Shown: one piece after another, positions 41,239-53,200 of the stretch
Layout: every line of letters starts with the position of its first letter
Position numbering within the stretch: position 1 is the first letter of the stretch
From: Cheiracanthium punctorium
Lineage: Eukaryota > Arthropoda > Arachnida > Araneae > Cheiracanthiidae
Assembly: GCA_038373885.1 (NCBI GenBank)
Contig: JAWZYV010000069.1
Coordinates: 62,001-126,000, forward strand
Length of the DNA: 64,000 nt
Direction of reading: 5' to 3'
Program-made: the position numbers and the translations under genes
Notes under the pieces: model-generated
What the model saw: only the letters and a program-made list of their open reading frames with translations
Database searches by the model: none
Told to the model about the DNA's origin: nothing

Positions 41239-44200
41239 ATTGACAACACACAATTAAATATCATGTAAACAGCAAAAGCTGTGCCTCTTCACAAGCTGAG
41301 GCCCTGGGGATTTTTTCCCTGTTCCCCCTCTTTCTCTGCGCCACTGATATGAAAAAAGTCTTTGAAATGATAGATTGGAAAAAATTGATCTAGGGCAGGG
41401 GTGGCGAACCTTTATGGATCAATGTGCCGTCAAATAATTTTGACTTATCGATCGTCATACTTCATGGCGAACTTTATTATTTTTCTTATAAAATGCAAAC
41501 CGTTTGGCACGCGTGCCATTAGTTCGGCCCCCCTAATCTAGAGGAACAAACGGCATTTATCTTTGTTATAAATGAATGTGCATATTAATGATGCTCAGAT
41601 CAGAGTTAGATTTTGCATGAAAAGTTAAATGGCTGTCATGTAATATCCTTTCCAATGATTAAATTTCTTTACTTCAGTAACAACAAGCGAGTAACAAATC
41701 TTAGCTCCTTAGCAGGTATTTAATTTTATTTTGCACAGTCACAGCTGACAGTTCTATAGCACATACATAAATCAGGGTGAGAGATTTTGTTCTAATATAG
41801 TAGATAAGCAGTGACGTAGCCAAGGGGGGATAGGGGGTCACCCCCCATGTGGGATTTTTTTTATATACAAAATGTGTATTCTTCACTACCTTATCACACA
41901 CACATATACATACATATGAGTTGCGGTTGTCGTAACCCCACCCCCCATGAAAAATATCTGGCTACGCCACTGTTGATAATACACTGAAGATACATTGAAG
42001 ATACTACGTCAAAAATGAATAAAGATGTGTTGTTAAACTCTTCAATTTTTGCTTCAATGTTGTTCTAATGAAGTTAGGAAATATAAACAAAGGACTTTGG
42101 AAAGTCAAAACAAAGCACTATCAGAGATTTCTTTTCAAAGTGCCAATAAATATGTATATATTATGTATTAAGTTTTAAGAGCAAGTAACATTAAAGAATT
42201 TAGATTAGTTTAAAGTTGATCACCTAGCGTATAAGTTATAATTTTTAAGCTCGTAGTAAACAATAATCATTCTTTTTTTCATATCTATACCTAAGGGTAT
42301 TTTGCATTGATATTTTTATACCATACTCTTCCGAAAAATTGATATTCGATTTAACGAACGGGTTTGTGAGTCCCAATGAATTCGTTAAATCGAGGTTCGA
42401 CTGTATTTATTTTAATAAAAAACTTAGTTTAGTAATCCATTTTAATAAATACTGAATAACTATTGCTAAAATGCATACCTCAAAGTCACAGCTAATCTTT
42501 CAGCTGCGGAAATAGGTTTTCTGCATATTCGAGCTTTCTGTATATGAGGCTTTAAAATTTTTAAAATTTAGGTATGGGAAAATGAGTGAATTTTCACCAT
42601 TGAAACTAAATTTAGTCACTAAAAGTAATTTTGCTTTACCTCCATGTTTTCATATGTATAATTTTCATTTTTCAAATATTGTGATCACTAAGGTGTGGGC
42701 TTCATACTTTCACAGCCAGAATTTAAAAAATAAATATTAGGAATTAGTAAAAATTTATTTAGTTTGTAGTCTAAATTTGAGGTACGAAGAAACACTTTTG
42801 TAGACGGGGTACAATGCAACATTATACACTGAAGAGCCAAAAAAACTGGTACAGGCATGCGTATGCAAATAAACAGATATGGAACCCATCAGAGTACGGC
42901 GCTGCGGTCGGCAACGCCTATACAAGACAGCGTGTGTCTGGCACAGTTGTTAGATCGGTTATTGCTGCTACAATGGCAGGTTATCAAGATTTAAGCGAGT
43001 TTGAACGCGGTGTTGTAGTCGGCGCACGAGAGATGGGACATAGCATCTCCGACGTAGCGATGAAATTTGGATTTTCAGGTACGACCCTTTCACGAGTGTG
43101 CCGTGAATATCGGGAATCCTGTATAACATCCAATCTACGACATCGCTGCGGCCGGAAAAAGATCATCAAGAGCGGGACCAACGACGACGGACGAGAATCC
43201 TTAAGCGTGACAGACGTGCAACCCTTCCGCAAATTGCTGCACATTTTAATGCTGGTCCATCAACAAGTGTCACCCTGTGAACCATTCAACGAAACATCAT
43301 CGATATGGGCTTTCGGAGCCGAAGGCCCACTCGTGTACCCTTGTTGACCGCACGACACAAAGCTTTACGCCTCGCCTGGTCCCGGCAACACTGACATTGG
43401 ACGATTGATAACTGGACACACGTTGCTTGGTCTGAGGAGTCTCGATTCCAATTGAATCGAGCTGATGGACATGTACGGGTATAGAAACAACCTCGTGAAT
43501 CCATGGACCCTGCATGGCAACAGGGGACTGTTTAAGCTGGTGGAGGCTCTGTGATGGTATGGTGCGTATGAAAATGGCGTGATATGGGTCCCCTGATAGG
43601 TCTAGATACGACTCTGACAGGTGGCAGGTACGTAAGCATCCTGTCTGATCAACTGCACCCATTCATGTCCATTGTGCATTCCGACGGACTTGGGGAATTT
43701 CAGAAGGACAATGCGACACCCCACACGCCCAGAATGGCTACAGAGGGGCTCCAGGAGCACTCTTCTGAATTTAAACACTTCCGCTGGTCACCAAAATCCC
43801 CAGACATGGATATTATTGTACCCATTTGGGATGCCTTGCAACGTATTGCTCAGAAGAGATCTTCACCCCCTCTTACTACTACTGATTTATGGACAGTCCT
43901 GCAGGATTCATGGTGTTAATTACCTCCAGCACTACTTCAGACATTAATCGAATCCATTCCACGTCGTGTTGCGGCACTCCTGCGTGCTCGTGGGGGCCCT
44001 ACACGATATTAGGCAGGTGTACCAGTTTTTTGGGCTCTTCAGTGTATATTTCAACGTGTAAGTTTCGTCGTATCTGCATACTTAATTTTCGAAATTTATT
44101 TTGTGAGCCTCCATTTAAGTAACCCACGAGCAGCCACTGGCTCCAAGTCATAAGCATCGAATACTACATAATTTATACCCGTTACTCTGATATAATGTAT

Positions 44201-47200
44201 CCCCAGTGCGTGGCTGAGGAGAAAACTAGGCTGCGGTGCTGACATTTTGGTCACACCCTTTTCCTCTCGAAGAGTCATGTGGCTTAGGGGGTGTGACCAT
44301 CTTGCTGTGGCAAACTCGGACAAAGATGGCCACAGCACATAGGTCACATGACACTTCAAGGGCAAAAGGGTGGGATCAAATTGTCAGCACCGTAGCCTGC
44401 CTTTCACGTCAGTCATGTGTAACTCAAAACTCGCGTAGAACGGAGCTACCTCCTTTTTGTGGCGAACGCTTCAAAAATTTTGAATGATGAACACACCAAG
44501 TCCTTTACTTATTACGAGATGCGAAATTTAACTAAGCATTTATCTTTCTGCTGTTTTGAGAGTGTTCGGACACGTACCCTACTGTAAGCTGTCTCTGCCT
44601 ATGATAACAATTTCGCATCCGAACTACGCCCCCCCCGCCCCTTCCTTTGGAAACTATAAAAAAACTGTGGGATTTCAACACAAACTAACAAGACGATCAT
44701 CTTCGCCTCTTGAAGTAACACAAGAACTGACTGGAGCTACATCCTTTTCAACTGAACGGTAGTACATGTCACTTCAACCTCCCATAGAATAGAGCTCTTT
44801 CCTTTTTTTCATCAAACCTTTTAATTGTGATTTAAAAAAAACTAACGAAACATTTATGAACGTTTATTTACATTTTTATACAATTCTTTGAAAAAAAAAA
44901 AAAGTTTTAAATGCCTTTTTAAGGCTGTAAGGGCATCACACATTTATTTATGATATTTTCACAATTTTGCATATTTTTGTACGTTTGTACATATTTCAAC
45001 GCAATTTTCACTAGTTTATCGTTGTAAATTTTTTGATTTTTTGATTTAATTACATTTCGAATTTCGCTCTCAATTTGTGTGCACATTTAAAATTTAAAAA
45101 GAGAGAGGGAGTGCGCACACAGGCCGCAACGCGACATAGCGGGTATATGCGTACGGTATAGATGAGCGATACAAATATGTGTATACGAGATCCACGTGTT
45201 GGATCTCGTTCAATTTAATTAATAATTATGTATCTAAATTTATTAATTAACAATAATTATTTACTTACGTTGTAATGAACAGTAATCCTGTTTATTTGTA
45301 ATGAATGATGGATTTATAATTCAAGTTCAAATGCACTGTAGTATTACACTTGTCAAATAACACATTTCAAATAATGCACAGGATATAATTATTAACACTC
45401 TCCACATTATCAAATTAACTTTATTGCACAATATCCATATAGCTATCCAAATTAAGTACAGTCTTTCAAATAAATAATCGAAATATATAGCACCTACCCA
45501 GCTAGAAAAAGTCTGCACATTTTTTTTTTTTACAAAAACATATAGATTGTACACAATTTGTACATAAAAAGTGGATATTTTTGAATATTTTAAAAGTATA
45601 CATATGTGACGCACATTATATGAAGTTTTTATGCATCCTAAAACAAAAATTTACGCATTTTGTACGATTTTCAAAAAAAATCTCAAAATCTAATGAAAAA
45701 AATTTTTTAATCCGACGCCTATAACTTAAGTTGAGTGATCGCCTATCATGTCACCAAATTTAATTTCTTTCGCTTTATTTGTTATTACGTGATGTGCGAA
45801 CAAATATTTACGTAGTTTGAAACAATTTTCGGAAAATCTCAAAATCTAGTGAATTTTTTAAAGATTCGAGCCCTATATTTTAAGTTGAGTGACCACCTAT
45901 CATTTCACCAAATTTTATTTCATTCGCTAAAGTCACTGATGTGCGAATAAGAAAAAAAGCGTCACTGACAGACTGACAGGCAGACAACCTTTTTTTTTTA
46001 CGGTCGTACTGCTGCCCCAATTGCTTAAAACGGACAGAAATCGCAATTTTTAATACCAAGTAATGTACAGGCAACGTCTAATTTTATTTATTTAGATGCA
46101 TAGAAGTTCCCAATCCGAAAGTGAAACAACAGTCACTTCAAACTTTAGTCATATTATCTCGAGTCTATTCCGTCTAGTGGTTAGAACGCTCGCCTACCAT
46201 TCCTTGGGTCTACTGTTCGATACTAGTCGCAGAAGTTAGAAGGACGCAGTTAAAAGTAACTTGAAGTTTTTACGTATGATAACAGGTGGCAGTACTAAAA
46301 TTCAAAGAAGGGAGAAAGAAATCTCAGCAGGCAGGAGAAGACGTAGCTATGACGTCAAATCCACTTTTTCCTATGTATCATATATGTATATGTATTTTTC
46401 ATATGTATCTGAGCGTGACGGTCACGTGAATGCAGTGCTTTTTCTCCATCCCAAAACTGCCCAACGTGCCTAATGAAATTTTCACTTAAAAAAAAATCTA
46501 GGAACTTTCCTTGAAAATAATGGAGAGTTGAGGTGCCCTAGAATTCCACGTTCCAAGAAATAACAGGAACTTTACTGAATAACTCAGGAAGGCTCCACAG
46601 AATTGTATGTTGTTCTGTAAAGTTCTTGGTATTTTCATGTAATTTTCCTTGCAATTTAGAGCACCTCAGCTGCCTATAATTTTAAACAAACATTCCTGGA
46701 GTTGTTTACAGTTCTGGTCATTTTTAAGTGAATAGCGTAATTTTTAAGCGAATATTGGGCGAGAGCAATATTGGGTTAAGGGACGAGTGAAAGGAATCAG
46801 TAAAGTTTTCAGGTGGAAATGTTTAGATTCTGTAAGGTATTTGTGAGTTTAACTTTTGCCATTATTTCCAAGGAACGCTTCTGTGTGTTTTACAGTGAAA
46901 TAAGGAATTAAAGCCGTAATTACCTATAAACTAAAAGTATTAGTCATTAAAGTATTAATTTAATTATGACTCAATGGTGTGAAGAGGGAAAGGAGGCACC
47001 ATAGAAAGAATTGTTCAAGAGCGCTTTCTACTCTAGGAACAATCCTGGAATTATGAACAAAGCTACTGTCTTTTGAACAGAAATTTATACATATACATTT
47101 CATTTTTGAGAACCGAATTTTGAGGCCCTTTAGATTTGTGAGTCCCGATGCGCCCCTCATGCGCCTGTTGGGAAATCCGCCACTGCCGTCGATATCGCAA

Positions 47201-50200
47201 TATGAATAACTGCTACAGAGATTGAGCTTATATTAATAAAGCTTCTCATTTTCCAGCTTGTCCCAAAGGAAAGTTTGGTAAAAGCTGTTTGAAGACATGC
47301 AGTTGTGAAAACGGAGGAACTTGCAATCCTAAAAATGGAAAATGCTCGTGCCCAACTGGATACATCGGAAAATCATGCGAAAAAAGTATTTCGAATATTT
47401 TATTAGATATCTTTTTAATAACATTAATGTTTCTAAAAAGGGTATTTTCCACACTGAAATATTTTAAATATTTTTTATGAGGGTTTGTTTATGAAAATTT
47501 TCGCTTGGAGACATTTCTTTTTGTAACGAAATTACAGTATGAAAGGTAAAAAATCTGATATGAGCATGCAATATGATTTTGTTATATAGCCCAATTTTAA
47601 AAACTTTTAGTTTGTAGGTGTAAACTACTCGAAGTTATTTAGTACAAAAAGAAATTATAGAAATGATTCAATATAAAGTCATTCAATAGATAATTTATTT
47701 TTCTATTTATTCCATTGTAGGCTATTTCTATTCTCGCATCAGCATTACATGGAATGTTACTCATCTGTAAAATGAATTATTTTTATAAATGTTTGTACCG
47801 ATTAAATAATTTTCAAAATACATATCGTTTCTAGCAATGCTGTTTTGAAAGAAGAGTTTCACTATTATATTGGCAGGCATATATGCAGCCATCTTACCTT
47901 TTACTGATTAAAAATAATACAGTTACTAGCATAAACGTTGAATTAGATGTCCTTAAAATACACTTGATTTTATCGAGATCACCAAACATAAAGGCAAATT
48001 TGCATTTAGCTCTTCATCAAAAGAATTTGTGCTGTTATTAGAATTGTTTTTTCTAAAAATTTTGGTATTACTACTAATCTTATTTTATTTATTTATTTAT
48101 TGTAATTCATTTTTTAGAATGCCCTGAAGATAAATATGGACCAGACTGTCAAAATCAGTGCTATTGTAAAAATGGGGCAACATGTGATCCAGTCAACGGA
48201 AGATGTCATTGTTCTGCAGGATGGACAGGAATCAAATGTGACCAACGTAAGTATTTTTTACAATTGAAGACATCCTATTGATGCCTGTTATGATGACTTT
48301 GATGATAAAATCCTGCCATCGTACAATAAGGGATCAAAATTTTCCTTCAACGTAAATGCTACAGAGCAGAAATATCAACTTTTTTTAGCCCTTTCCGACT
48401 CAAGCACATTATTGCGTTTCCCAGATTTTGCAAATATCTAGAGTGATAGTTAAATTTCTGACATCAGTTTAATGAAATATCAATAACTTTTCTGTAAAAT
48501 ATCTGTCACATTGCTGAAAAATATGCACAACACTTGGTTTTTACAAATCTCATCACTATATTATAAAGAGCAACAGGAAAACTGACAAACGATCCTGAAT
48601 TTTCGAAGTCAGCAGCACACTGTTATGTGTCTAGAACATCTAGCCACTGCACACGCGAAAGTGTTAAAATAAAAAAGAACTAAGGGTGATTCCACGGTAA
48701 CTCATTCTACATTCTTTTTAAATCGCATTTTTTAACAAGGCGTAATAGTAAAAAATGCATTTATTTTCTTTCAACAAAATTCATGCTGATTACAAATTGG
48801 TTCTTTTTTTCAATAAATCATTAAAAATCGTATTAATTTTTTGAAATATTAATTAAAATTGCTTGGTAACTCGTGCTACAAAAAAAAGGGGCATTGAAGT
48901 ATGGGCAGAAAAGTCAAAGTTGTATTTCTGCTAAAATTCTACTTCTTAAGTGCTATAAACTTTATAAGAGTTTGTGTATATCTTTCTTATCACAAAACAT
49001 CATTTAGTTTTGTATGGGATATTTTATAAAATCGGTTATTGAATTAAAATATACTAAGTGTAGGGTAACTCATGCTACACAGCTGGATAACTCTTGCTAC
49101 AACATAAATGTCTGACTTTTTGATGCCTGACTTTGAAGTGTTGCCATTCTGATAAAAAGAAACTTTTACACAGCTACAACAATTCGGAATAATTTCTCAG
49201 ACAATTCATTATTATTATTTTTTTTTATGGTCGTGCATGTTCTTATGGAATTGTCCCAAAGTGATTGACTTTGAAATACGGAAATCTAGATAACTTTATT
49301 CTTTATTCAGTTTCACATAATTTCCTTATAAGAATAATGAATGAAGAATTACCTTTTGTACTTAAGCATGCAGTCCTGGAAGCTATGGTCCGATGTGCAA
49401 ACACCACTGTGAGTGCTTAAATGGAGGAGATTGTGATAGGTACTCAGGCGAATGTATCTGTGCTCCTGGATGGACTGGCGAAGATTGTGGAAAGCGTGAG
49501 TATAAAACCATTTCTTCAGCATATCATTCAGTGCATACGAATAAAAGTTGTGTCACAGACTGGTGTTTCTGCAGAGTATAAATTTTAGTTTATCAATTCA
49601 AAATCTGCATCGTCAGTTTAATAATGATATTTCTTTATCAGTGTGTTAAGTATATCACACATTTAGGTTATTCTGATTGAAGCTATCTTGATATGCGACT
49701 ATAATTGAATAACCAGTTATAAAACTCGTTGTCTTTTTCTTTTTTTTTTTTTTTGGTGTGTGAATGCAAATTGTTCAGATGCACATATTTAAAAAATGAA
49801 TAGTTTCAAACTGCTTTTCCACCAAAAAATCAAGATAAAAGTGTTTTCGGTTTCAGAACTCTTCAAGTCCATCTTGATAATAGTCATTTCTTAGAAGGGA
49901 GTAGTAGATTCAATTGTTAATCGTAGTAGGATTATAATAATTGAGAATAAATAGGCTAAAATGGAAAAAGGCGTCATAGCGTTGTCACCTGATAAAAATG
50001 GAATAAAACCAAAACGAAATCCAAAAAATTGGAAGGAAGTGTGATAGCCAAAACTTATACCCTTCATCCCCAAGAACTCATTTTTAGCAGGTTTGAAAGA
50101 CGGTTAGGTCAAATCAATAGTTGTAAATCCTCAAGAATATGAAGAATTTTTTTTTAATTAAGTACAAATCTGAATACATATAGCCGTACATCTAGGCTGT

Positions 50201-53200
50201 AAAGGCATTCTAAAGTTTAAAAAAATCGTCTAAACATTCTTCTAAATTCTCTAACCATTCCCAAAACTACAGCAAATTTTCACCTAAAGTTTATACAGAG
50301 AAAAGAAATTATCTTTACAAAACACAATAGACTAACTGTTAAATTCACAACCATTAAATCAACCATAACTTGAATATTGATGTTCCAAAGAGTATGTGCA
50401 AAAAAAGGCAAATTCTAGAAACTACCTCACAACGCATTTATAAAGTTGTCATAGTAAAAGCTCAGAAATTAAATGAACAGAGAAGAGAAGAAAGCACTTA
50501 AAAAGCACTGCGGGCTTAAATGGAAGATAAACCAAATATCCAGTTAAATACATACATATATTGTACAAAGGAAAGACGACTGGAATTATATAGTTTTTGG
50601 TGACACTAATGCGCTAGTGCAATGTCTAGGGTAAGGGCAACAGTAATTGACACTTTAAGAGCAATAATAAGCATTAACTAGTAATTGCTAACTACTAAGC
50701 TAACTAGGAACAAAATTTTTGTTTTCAAAACTTAAAAGAATTTTGAAAATTCATGTAAGGTATAATTTATTACAGAATATTGGAATTTTCTATTTTTTCT
50801 ATATTTCATACAGGCGCGTAGCCAGGAAAATATTTCGGGGGGGGAATATGAACTTATATCTCTATAAATAGACGGAATTTCATCGCTAATCCAAACATTT
50901 CGGGGGGGGGATATATCCCGATATCCCCCCCCCCTGGCTACGCCCCTGATTTCATATGTTGTCATAGTGGCGACACCAGTAATTGACGCAAGAACAAAAT
51001 TTGGCTCCGGTGATTGGCACTCCCTGCTCCAGTAATTGACACCTAAGGAATTAGTAGAAAAACATGCTGTTTTAATTTTTATTGCAATGACGTAAAAAAT
51101 GACTCAAGAAAATGTCGTGAAATTTGGTTATATGATAGAATGTCATTCAACTTAAACTACTGGAGTCGAATTAAAAAAAAAAAAATCAGATTTTGAGATT
51201 TTGCGAAAATTGCTTCAAACTGCGTAAATTTTTGTTCGTGCATCACGTAATAATGACTAACGAATGAATTGAAATTTGCTGACATAATAGTTGATCACTC
51301 TACTTAAAATATAACTTCGAATTAAAAAAAAGGGATCAGATTTTGACATTTGCAAAAATTGTTTCAAACTGCTTAAATATTTGTTCGCGCATCACGCGAT
51401 ATCCGTTAAAGTGACTGAAATGAAATTTGGTCATATGATAGGTGGCCACTCAACTTAAATTATAGACGTCAACTTTTTTAAGAGTTTTGATTAGATTTTG
51501 CGAACATTGTTTTAAACAGTGTAAATATTTATTTGCGCATCATGTAATAACGGTAAAGTGTATGAAATGAAAATTAGTGGCATGATGAAGATAAATGACT
51601 AAATGGGTACTAAATAGCACCAGTTGATAACAGTTCTGAAATAAAAGATTATTATAATAAATTGTCAATTTGCAAAGTGTCAATTACTGGTGCACCTACC
51701 TATATCATATTAAAAATTTTAAAAGGTTTACACTATTTAAAATCTATATGACTTTAAAATTTGCTGAAGAATTAGTAAATACACATCATTTCATTTTGAC
51801 AGCTTTTTGGACTGGGCCAAGTATGTTTTTGCAATAATGAGGATTTTGTAATGCTGATACCTTTTGTAATCGTGAATGTGAGTTTTGAAACATTCCAAAA
51901 CACATTATGTCCATTTAGTTCCGAAATTCGTTATGTCAAACATACTTAGCTGTTTTCACATAAACTTAAACTTTGATATTTATAATCATAATAATAGCTT
52001 AAAAAATCATTTAAAAAAACAAAACAGATTTTTTTAATGCCTACATTTGTAGAATTGTGTAAAACTTTTACTTTCGTTTCCTGAAACTTTTTTGCTTTTA
52101 GACATAATGACTTGGAACTGAGTGACACAATTAATTTTTTTCATTTAAATTTCCTCTACATCATTGCCCATCTCCGAACTTTCGAGTAGATGACCTCCCT
52201 GATCCCCAATAGACACCTGTGTCTTTATACTTACTTCTTATTAAAATATTTGACTAACGATTCACCGTTATTCGAGTAATAATTCGCATTTACAAGTCCT
52301 CTAATGCTTGTTAAAATAATAAGAAATAAATTTTAATTGCTTTTTTTTAATCTGCAAATACTGCAGGCTGTTTTTGAAGTAACATATATGCATAGGGTAC
52401 TTGATTAGAATATAAAATACACAAATTAAATCAGATATAATGTTTGTTGTGCTCACACTGTTTTAAAACTCATTCAATCGCACTAAAAATTTTGAAGGGT
52501 AGAACGCTCAATATATTTATCTGAAGAATTTTATTTGAATATTTTATAACTTTCGCAAGCTTATCACAAATAATTGTACAGTTTGTGAAGAGAAAATTGA
52601 TTTTTTCGAGTTCTTGACACACCATATCTTTTAACATTCTAATCATGAAATGCATCATTGTTTAAAGATCCCTTAATCATATACATTTTTTAAAAGTGCG
52701 AAAACTCCTTTGAAATCAAGTAATTTGTTACAAATAAATATGTACACTACATTAAGAGCATTTTAAATGTAAACAGTGTTCCAATAGATCAAATGATTGG
52801 AAGTGTTAAATTAATATGGCTTTCGCAACATCCCACAGGATATTCAATGTATTACTATAAGTCAATGTTCCTGTGCTTTCAATCTATCTAAAGTTCTCCT
52901 TTCGGTTCCACTCAAAAGAGGCACTTTAGCACAGATTTATAGCATTATAAGAGGTCAAAGGTCAGTATTCGACACCAGAACACATTACTTTTCTGATAAA
53001 GAAGTGCTTATAATATCTTGCCCAGAAAAACACTCATATCTAAAAGGATTTGGAGGTGCTCTTTCTCACATTGCTGGTAAAGTTTAAAAGTAGACGGGAG
53101 TGATGCGAAGTGATGTAGTACATGTTCTATGAAAAATTTGAATTTTACTGGACGACTGGATTGAGCGCAAAATTTGAATTTTACTGGACATTTTTAGTTT

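Larger units (their letters stand above)
21712..47185. mobile_element. Two ends of one hAT-type element, split by 25 kb of nested insertions (inferred)
   Basis: cagtggcggattt starts at 21712 and its complement aaatccgccactg ends at 47185. The flanking octamers are tcgtcgat (21704-21711) and ccgtcgat (47186-47193), 7 of 8 identical, as for a hAT target duplication. No other copies of these ends were noticed in between. Everything inside would then be later insertion. Alternatively, two independent solo ends are involved. Confidence 0.6.
21684..47256 (+). other. Giant 25.6-kb intron between exons 6 and 7
   Basis: The intron is filled with nested repeats and has no recognised host exon. Components are annotated separately. 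Stretches in which I see nothing: about 26640-27480, 36000-37190, 41110-41390, 41975-42800, 44400-44830 and 46740-47080. Splicing exon 6 to exon 7 keeps the frame and the repeat pattern, so no exon need be missing. Confidence 0.75.

Noticed and set aside
44556..44762. 68-codon plus-strand ORF
   Set aside because: No recognisable domain or splice context, in a repeat-rich intron; typical chance ORF length.
46155..46230. Possible tRNA gene
   Set aside because: A-box-like and B-box-like segments exist, but the acceptor and anticodon stems cannot be formed; better explained as a SINE head inside a repeat.
21684..47256. Further EGF exons hidden in the giant intron
   Set aside because: I looked for cysteine-rich blocks of the C-x-C/N-G-x-x-C type between splice signals and found none; exon 6 joins exon 7 in frame. 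A translated search could still find a divergent one.
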